Under the pieces are notes generated by a model. The model did not search any database, had not been told where the DNA came from, and worked only from the letters and a program-made list of their open reading frames with translations. The position numbers and the translations under genes were made by a program. DNA of 64,000 nt from Candidatus Bathyarchaeota archaeon (GTDB lineage: Archaea > Thermoproteota > Bathyarchaeia > TCS64), in contig JAOZHO010000037.1 of the NCBI GenBank assembly GCA_026014875.1, positions 295,819 through 359,818 on the forward strand. Reading direction: 5' to 3'. Positions 58,787-64,000 of the stretch are shown here, one piece after another. How positions within the stretch are numbered: position 1 is the first letter of the stretch; every line of letters begins with the position of its first letter.

Positions 58787-60100
58787 CTAGATTTGAGCCT
58801 TCTCCGGCTCGTGGATATACAAGTATGTGAGCAGCAGACTGACGATTGTCGCCGCGGAGAGGATAATCCAGAGATAAGCGGAGTTGAACTCGTAGATCTG
58901 GCCACCCACATATGATCCGAGGGCGGCAGCCGGGAAAAGCAGGAAGCCCCCTCCCCAGAAGTTTCCGAAGCTGAACAGGACCCCCCTCTCCCCCAGGAGG
59001 GAGTAGAGGCGCCCCCTCCGGTTCCGGGGTATCATGTTCGCGATCAACGTGGAGAAGGCGGGCATCATCATGCCGTTGATGACCGTGATCCAGCAGATTA
59101 TCGCCAGGACCCCTAGGAAACCTTCAGCAAACAGGTACAGGAAGATAGCTACGGGGGCCATCGCCATCGCGATGAGTATCATCCTCCGGGGCCCCCATCT
59201 GTCCACGAGAGCCCCCAGGGGGAACGCGAGGATTATCCCCAGGAGCCCGGATATGGGGAGGATGAGCCCCCACTGGATCACGGTGAGCCCCACCACCTGC
59301 TTGGCGTAGATGACCCAGAAAGGCGCAGTCATGGCCACGAAGAGGGATGAGACCACCTCGATAACCACGATGCTCACCAGGGCCTTGTCCATCCACCTCA
59401 GGGACTCGAAGACGCTCGCATAGGACTCTTTCACTATCCGGGGGAGGGCGCCGAGGGTGAGCTTGTCCTCCACCTCGTCCTCGGAGATGGTCTCCTTGAG
59501 ATACTTGAGCCTGATAGTGGCCACCAGGAGACCCGTGGCGAAGGCCACCGCCCAGCACAACCGGACCGCCTTGATGAGCCCCGCGTCCTCTCCCCCGAAG
59601 GAGGTTATGAGATAGGCGCCGATGTACGGGGCTACGATGCGGACCGCGCTGGGTATCGCCATTATGGTGGCGAAGCCCCTCCCTCTGACACCCGGGGGCA
59701 GAGAGTCGGCCTGGAGGGCGTTCATGGCAGGGGAGTAGAAGAGAAAAAGATGGCTGAGGAACTGCCCCACGGCCAGGGCTTTCCAATCCCGGGCGAAGAT
59801 GAAGGGGAGGTGACAGATCGCGTACAGATACGTGGAGAACCCCACGAGTTTCACCCGACCCATCTTGTCGGCGATGTATCCCCCCACGGGGTAGAGAAAC
59901 ATCCCCGCTATGATCCCGAGGGAGTTGACTAGACCCACCTGGGCCGGGCTCCCCCCGAGGGCCAGGATGTAAAGGCTGAAGAAGGGGTAGACGACGCTCG
60001 TGGAGAAGCTCCAGAGAACCCGGCAGATCACCAGAACCCGTACGTTCCCGGTGAGGAACCAGAAAGGAGACCGTCTCTGCTGATCGGGGATCAAGTTCAC
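58787..60100 (-). CDS. Major facilitator superfamily transporter
   Basis: A 437-residue MFS permease with 12 helices. The loop-2 region YPVGGYIADKMGRVKLV and later GALVDRWGPRRMI are the paired MFS signatures; a central loop (KETISEDEVEDKL) joins the halves. The substrate is unknown. It converges with the nitroreductase gene. Confidence 0.87.
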   Translation of the reverse strand: MNLIPDQQRRSPFWFLTGNVRVLVICRVLWSFSTSVVYPFFSLYILALGGSPAQVGLVNSLGIIAGMFLYPVGGYIADKMGRVKLVGFSTYLYAICHLPFIFARDWKALAVGQFLSHLFLFYSPAMNALQADSLPPGVRGRGFATIMAIPSAVRIVAPYIGAYLITSFGGEDAGLIKAVRLCWAVAFATGLLVATIRLKYLKETISEDEVEDKLTLGALPRIVKESYASVFESLRWMDKALVSIVVIEVVSSLFVAMTAPFWVIYAKQVVGLTVIQWGLILPISGLLGIILAFPLGALVDRWGPRRMILIAMAMAPVAIFLYLFAEGFLGVLAIICWITVINGMMMPAFSTLIANMIPRNRRGRLYSLLGERGVLFSFGNFWGGGFLLFPAAALGSYVGGQIYEFNSAYLWIILSAATIVSLLLTYLYIHEPEKAQI

Positions 60101-60354
60101 GGTAGGCTATACAAACTGCGATTTAAGACCTATGGCGACGTTCGCGCGCCCCTCGTGATCTTTCTGGTTGCCGAGGATATCATTCCCTATCCAGACCTAT
60201 AGGACTCGGCGATTAAAACTCAAGCCTTTCTCCATCCATCCACCGTTAGACTATCCCGGCTTCAGGAGCTTAGGCTTGCAGTGAAAACCACGCGGAAACG
60301 AGGTTCTATCCCATATCCAAACACCATTTATGATATCCGAACAAGTACTCCCCC

Positions 60355-60876
60355 ATGGAAACCATAAACGTCCTGGTCGCATACGACAGCCTCACAGGGA
60401 ACGTGGAGGCGATGGCCCAGGCGGTGGCCGAGGGCTGCAGAGGGGCCGGGGCATCCGTCGATGTCACGAGGGTCGACGAGGTGGACCCCGAGACCATCCA
60501 GGGATACGACGGCTTCGCATTCGGCTCCCCCACCCACTGCGGCACCATGAGTGTCAAGATGAACGAGCTATTCAACCGCACCCTCCACCCCAAGCACTGG
60601 GGGAAACTCGGGTACAAGGTGGCGGTGGCCTTCACCTCCTCGGGGGGCCTCGGCGGAGGCAACGAGATGGCCCTATGGTCGATGATATCTGCGATACTCA
60701 ACTTCGGGATGATCACCTTCGGCATCCCCGACTACGTCTCCAAAGGCGTCACCCTCCACTACGGGGCGGTCTCCATCAAGGAGCCCGACGAAGACTCCCT
60801 CAACGCATGCAGACTCTTGGGACGGAGGCTGGTCGAGCACGCCGCCGTGATTAAGGCGGGCCTAGCTCGGGACTAG
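60355..60876 (+). CDS. Flavodoxin / WrbA-like NAD(P)H:quinone oxidoreductase
   Basis: A 173-residue flavodoxin-fold protein: LVAYDSLTGNVEAMAQAVAEG (FMN phosphate loop), GFAFGSPTHCGTMSVKMNELF and AFTSSGGLGGGNE, typical of the WrbA/NAD(P)H-quinone reductase group. ATG is about 27 bases after TTTATGAT. It ends in a four-base overlap with the stop of the convergent FAD oxidoreductase. Confidence 0.85.
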   Translation: METINVLVAYDSLTGNVEAMAQAVAEGCRGAGASVDVTRVDEVDPETIQGYDGFAFGSPTHCGTMSVKMNELFNRTLHPKHWGKLGYKVAVAFTSSGGLGGGNEMALWSMISAILNFGMITFGIPDYVSKGVTLHYGAVSIKEPDEDSLNACRLLGRRLVEHAAVIKAGLARD

Positions 60877-62147
60877 AACCGCTCCTTCTCCACCCGGCGA
60901 TCCTTCACGCTGATATCGGAGACCCGGACCCTCCGACCCCCGTACAGCTCTGCCTCCTCCTCCCCGGCATAATGGGCCGCGACGACCCTGCCCAGGGACT
61001 CGCATTTCATGATCCCGTTACCCGTGGCGCCCCCCACGTAGATCAACCCGGGCATCCCCTCCACCACGGGGATCTTGTCGAACCTGTTGATGGCCCGTTG
61101 CCCCGCCCAACTGTTCACGGGCCGCACCCCCTCGAAGCAGGGCAAATACTTCACCAGGGCGTGGTAGGCGTTATCGGCGTAGGTCTCCATCTCGGCCTGG
61201 GGATCGTCCTCAAGACCGTACCCCCTACCCAGGTCCTCCGTGACCCCGAGCCAGAGGCTCCCCTCGGAGGCCTCGGCCTTCAGGTAGACCCCGGCATCCG
61301 ACATCTGCGTCACCGGGAGAACCCCCTCCTCGTTGAAGCCCTTGGTGTAGAGGAGCCTCTCGAGCCCCGGGTCCTTGAAGACGAACATGCACCTCTTCTT
61401 AGGCCTCGTCATGGAATCGAAGCCCACGGGGTCCAGCAACCGCTCCGACCAGACCCCCGCCGCCACCACCGTGGTCTCCGCCCGTATCTCGCCGCGGCTG
61501 GTCTCCGCCCCCTTCACCACGGCTCCCTGCCAGACGAAGGGCTCCCCGGGGAGGTCCAACTCCTTCTCTGCGCCCAGTATGAGCCGGTCAGCAGACGTGT
61601 TATAATGCACCTCCCCTCCGAGCCCCAGGAAGAGGGCCTCCAAGCACCTCGAGAGGGAGTCCGTGTCCACCGACCCGCAGTTGAGCCCCTGGACGCCGAT
61701 CTCGATGGGCTCCAAGCCCATCATCTCCGCCTCCTCGTCCCCACCAAAGTCCGTCACCAGATCGGGGATGAGCGCCTTCAACTCGCCGGTGTCGTAGGTC
61801 TTCAACCCGACCCCCGCCTTCCCCAGCTCCTCGAAGAGGGGCTTACGCCTCCCGTACTGGCTCTCCCCGAGGAGATAGAGGTAGCTCGTGTTATGCATCT
61901 TCACGTCGTGCTCCGTCTCCGTCTGGATGTGACGTAGCCATTCGATGGTGGCCTCGGCGAGGAGCCTGTTGGTCCCGGATAAGAGGAGGTTCCTGTAGCC
62001 CCCGGCGCTCTTGGCCGTGCTCCCCTGCCCGGGGGCGCCGAGCCTCTCGATCAAGACCACCCTCTTCCCGGGGTTCAGCCTCTTCAGGTGGTACGCCGAG
62101 CTGAGCCCCATGACCCCGGCGCCGATCACCAGCACGTCGCAAATCAT
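60873..62147 (-). CDS. FAD-dependent oxidoreductase (DAO family)
   Basis: A 424-residue D-amino-acid-oxidase/sarcosine-oxidase-type flavoprotein. The FAD site is VLVIGAGVMGLSSAYHLKR at the N-terminus; GSTAKSAGGYRNLL follows and a C-terminal GLIYVGGATGNGIMKCESLGR closes the FAD site. It oxidises an amine or hydroxyacid; the substrate is unknown. The convergent overlap with the flavodoxin gene is four bases. Confidence 0.87.
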   Translation of the reverse strand: MICDVLVIGAGVMGLSSAYHLKRLNPGKRVVLIERLGAPGQGSTAKSAGGYRNLLLSGTNRLLAEATIEWLRHIQTETEHDVKMHNTSYLYLLGESQYGRRKPLFEELGKAGVGLKTYDTGELKALIPDLVTDFGGDEEAEMMGLEPIEIGVQGLNCGSVDTDSLSRCLEALFLGLGGEVHYNTSADRLILGAEKELDLPGEPFVWQGAVVKGAETSRGEIRAETTVVAAGVWSERLLDPVGFDSMTRPKKRCMFVFKDPGLERLLYTKGFNEEGVLPVTQMSDAGVYLKAEASEGSLWLGVTEDLGRGYGLEDDPQAEMETYADNAYHALVKYLPCFEGVRPVNSWAGQRAINRFDKIPVVEGMPGLIYVGGATGNGIMKCESLGRVVAAHYAGEEEAELYGGRRVRVSDISVKDRRVEKERF

Positions 62148-62237
62148 GGCCTAGGATATGGGAGAAGTGAAGAAAAGAGTTGGGAGGGAGATGTTTAGCA
62201 CGCGTGGAGCGAACGCTTATCACCGCCCGGCCCTCCA

Positions 62238-63284
62238 GTGAATCTCGGCATGACGCTCACGTTCAGCCTCTCCCTCAACAGCGACCACGGTCCCACCGAG
62301 AACGCCGTCAGATACGCCGTCCTCGCCGAGAAGGCGGGGATGGACTGCGTCTGGTACTGCCAGGACCTCTTCCAGAGGGACGTCTGGGTCTTCCTCACCG
62401 CCACCGCAGCGAACACGGAACGCATCCATCTGGGCACCGGTATAGTGACCCCTTACACGGTGAGCCCCGCGGAGCTCGCGATGCACGCAGCCACCCTCGA
62501 CGAGTACTCCCACGGCAGGGTCAGGCTGGGCATCAGCGTCGGGGCCGTCGAGTTCCTGGAGTGGGTGGGGATCGAGGCCCGTAGGCCCCTCTCCGGGATG
62601 CGGGAGAGCTTCACCCTCATCCGGAGGCTCCTCAGGGGGGAGCGGGTGGAGCACGACGGCAGGGTCTTCAAGGGGTGGACCCGGGACGCCTACATGCGGT
62701 TCCAGCCCTTCAGGGACTCGATACCCCTCTACCTGGGAGCCCAGAGCAGGAGGATGCTGGAGCTCATCGGGGAGATCGCCGACGGAGGCCTCCCCCTTCT
62801 CTTCCCCCCCGAGTACTACGACACCGTCCTGGGCCACATCTCCGACGGCGCCAGGAGGGCGGGGAGGAGCCTCGACGACATCGACGTCGTGGGCTGCATC
62901 TGGTTCTCCGTCTCCCAGGACCCCGAGAAAGCCAAGGACGCACTAAGAAACCTGGTGACATTCTACGGCCCCCACCTCGCCCCCGAGATGATCGCCAAGA
63001 TCGGGTTAACCCCCTCGGATTTCGACCCCATCAGGGAGGCCTACGCCGCCAGGGACCCGGAGAGAGCCAGATCCCTCATGACCGACGAGATGGCAGACAT
63101 CGCGATCCACGGCACCCCCGAGGACTGTATCCGGCGCCTTGAGAAGCTGGTGGCCAGGGGGCTCACCCATGTGAGATTCGGTCCCCCCCTGGGCCCCGAC
63201 CCCGCGGAGACCATCAGGCTCATCGGTGAGGATATAATCCCCTACTTCCGGGAGAACCCGCCTGCGCGAAGGTCCAGGATTTAG
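62238..63284 (+). CDS. LLM-class flavin (F420)-dependent oxidoreductase
   Basis: A 348-residue luciferase-like monooxygenase-fold protein. Core: EKAGMDCVWYCQDLFQRDVW, LGTGIVTPYTVSPAELAMHA, RVRLGISVGAVEFLEWVGI, and the C-terminal HVRFGPPLGPDPAETIRLIGEDIIP. It resembles F420-dependent reductases such as methylene-H4MPT reductase (Mer), but the substrate is not clear. The GTG start is close to the fold beginning. It runs to the M14-like gene on the other strand. Confidence 0.85.
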   Translation: MNLGMTLTFSLSLNSDHGPTENAVRYAVLAEKAGMDCVWYCQDLFQRDVWVFLTATAANTERIHLGTGIVTPYTVSPAELAMHAATLDEYSHGRVRLGISVGAVEFLEWVGIEARRPLSGMRESFTLIRRLLRGERVEHDGRVFKGWTRDAYMRFQPFRDSIPLYLGAQSRRMLELIGEIADGGLPLLFPPEYYDTVLGHISDGARRAGRSLDDIDVVGCIWFSVSQDPEKAKDALRNLVTFYGPHLAPEMIAKIGLTPSDFDPIREAYAARDPERARSLMTDEMADIAIHGTPEDCIRRLEKLVARGLTHVRFGPPLGPDPAETIRLIGEDIIPYFRENPPARRSRI

Positions 63285-63342
63285 GGTTAAGAGAAGAGCG
63301 GGGGATATACTTGTACCCGTGTCTCTGATCTCGTTGCGCTGG

Positions 63343-64000
63343 CTACGAGAGCTTCAGGGTAGTCGTGCCCCTCCCGGCCTTCGGGGACCGGTAGTGGACA
63401 TTCACCTCGCCCGGCTTCTCCGCCTCGACGACCCAGCTGAAGGTGGCCCTGTTCTTGTCCCGGGTGTTCAGCCTCTCGTACCGGGAGCCCGTGAGGGTCT
63501 TGTTGAGGTAGCCTTCGAGGTGGAATGTCTCCCGCTTCGCCCCCTTGATGAGCTTCATCCCCTCCCCCAGCTCGATGGAGACCACACCCGGCTTGGTGCT
63601 CCCGATCTTCACGGCCTGCTCCGTCACATATGTGGGGAAGGCCCCGAGATTCTCCACGGTCACTGAGACCTCGTGGAGGTTCACCCCTATCTTGCTCGCT
63701 GTGGACTCCCGGACGCTGAGCCGGGGCAGGTACTCCCCCAGCTTGACGGGGAAGCCCAAGTTCTTGTCTAGCTCGGCCTCCAGAAACTCTGTTGGCGGGT
63801 TCCGCCAGAGGAACTTTTTGGTCCATCCCCCGATCTCCACCTTGCCCAGCTGGGGGTGCTCGAACTCGTGCCACTCAACGAAGGCTTTACCTCCGAGCTC
63901 CTTCTCGTTCCAGGCCATGAGCTTGACCTCCTGCTCCTCAAGCTTGTCGGGGGTGTTGTAGAAACCGCCCCTTTCCATGAAGTTCCCCATGCCGAGATGG
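63343..64000 (-). CDS. Zinc carboxypeptidase (M14)-like protein, C-terminal part
   Basis: Open from 64000 without a start inside the window (a Met at 63990 is internal: HLGMGNFMERGGFYNTP is read through). The visible 219 residues contain EWHEFEHPQLGKVEIGGWTKKF, a C-terminal catalytic-domain segment of M14-type peptidases, followed by a beta-sandwich domain (GVVSIELGEGMKLIKGAKRE, EVNVHYRSPKAGRGTTTLKL). The zinc-binding part lies beyond the window. Exported or intracellular location is not decidable here. Confidence 0.6.
   Translation of the reverse strand, partial: HLGMGNFMERGGFYNTPDKLEEQEVKLMAWNEKELGGKAFVEWHEFEHPQLGKVEIGGWTKKFLWRNPPTEFLEAELDKNLGFPVKLGEYLPRLSVRESTASKIGVNLHEVSVTVENLGAFPTYVTEQAVKIGSTKPGVVSIELGEGMKLIKGAKRETFHLEGYLNKTLTGSRYERLNTRDKNRATFSWVVEAEKPGEVNVHYRSPKAGRGTTTLKLS

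Overview
The window is archaeal, GC-rich (about 60% by eye) and densely coded. The archaeal marks are translation factor aIF2-beta, ribosomal protein eL40, an archaeal-type methionyl-tRNA synthetase, a BpsA-type branched-polyamine synthase, a tRNA-Leu(UAA) with a 21-nt intron after position 37, and many genes whose start codon lies 26-29 nt after a TATA-like box with no Shine-Dalgarno sequence (leaderless mRNAs). FtsZ argues against Sulfolobales and Thermoproteales. The mix of secreted, coiled-coil, membrane-anchored proteins, a glycyl-radical enzyme and GC-rich composition would fit an uncultured lineage such as Bathyarchaeia, but that placement is inference.

1-23 kb is mostly housekeeping. 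It holds an acetyl-CoA synthetase tail, S-adenosylhomocysteinase, aIF2-beta with an overlapping DUF424 gene, a phosphoribosyltransferase, a polyamine block (bpsA, a SpeH-like gene, MTA phosphorylase), an MFS transporter, adenosine deaminase, metG, a PHP phosphoesterase, folC, ftsZ, a tRNA methylthiotransferase, an M81 peptidase, two universal stress proteins, tRNA-Val(CAC), a LeuA-family synthase, a maleate-isomerase-like enzyme and eL40. Several of these make or recycle SAM by-products (SAH, MTA, adenosine). metG and the leuA-like gene each have a 5' frame break next to a homopolymer.

23-33 kb holds regulators, a UbiA prenyltransferase, a methyltransferase, a compact sulfur-relay operon (tusA, dsrE2, dsrE/F/H-like genes, lrp-like) behind a promoter with two matching palindromes 31 bp apart, and a glycyl-radical enzyme with its radical-SAM activase. 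33-41.5 kb is rich in secreted proteins (GH99-like glycosidase, purple-acid-phosphatase-like enzyme, beta-helix protein) together with an EamA transporter, an RNA m5C methyltransferase and an MTH1-like Nudix hydrolase.

41.7-57.7 kb is the accessory and most unusual part. It has dispersed repeats, pieces of tRNA 3' ends, truncated genes, an AT-rich island with a PIN-like protein and a membrane-anchored partner, tRNA-Arg(CCU) and tRNA-Leu(UAA), two tandem surface proteins differing by exactly seven coiled-coil heptads, an ABC importer operon ending in a secreted phosphoesterase, and a P-loop/deoxyribosyltransferase-like fusion beside a small DUF6899-like gene. Across this stretch the + strand goes from strongly C/A-rich (left) to strongly G/T-rich (right) regardless of gene direction.

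57.8-64 kb returns to normal composition: nitroreductase, MFS transporter, flavodoxin, FAD oxidoreductase, LLM-type oxidoreductase, and the C-terminal part of an M14-peptidase-like protein running off the window.
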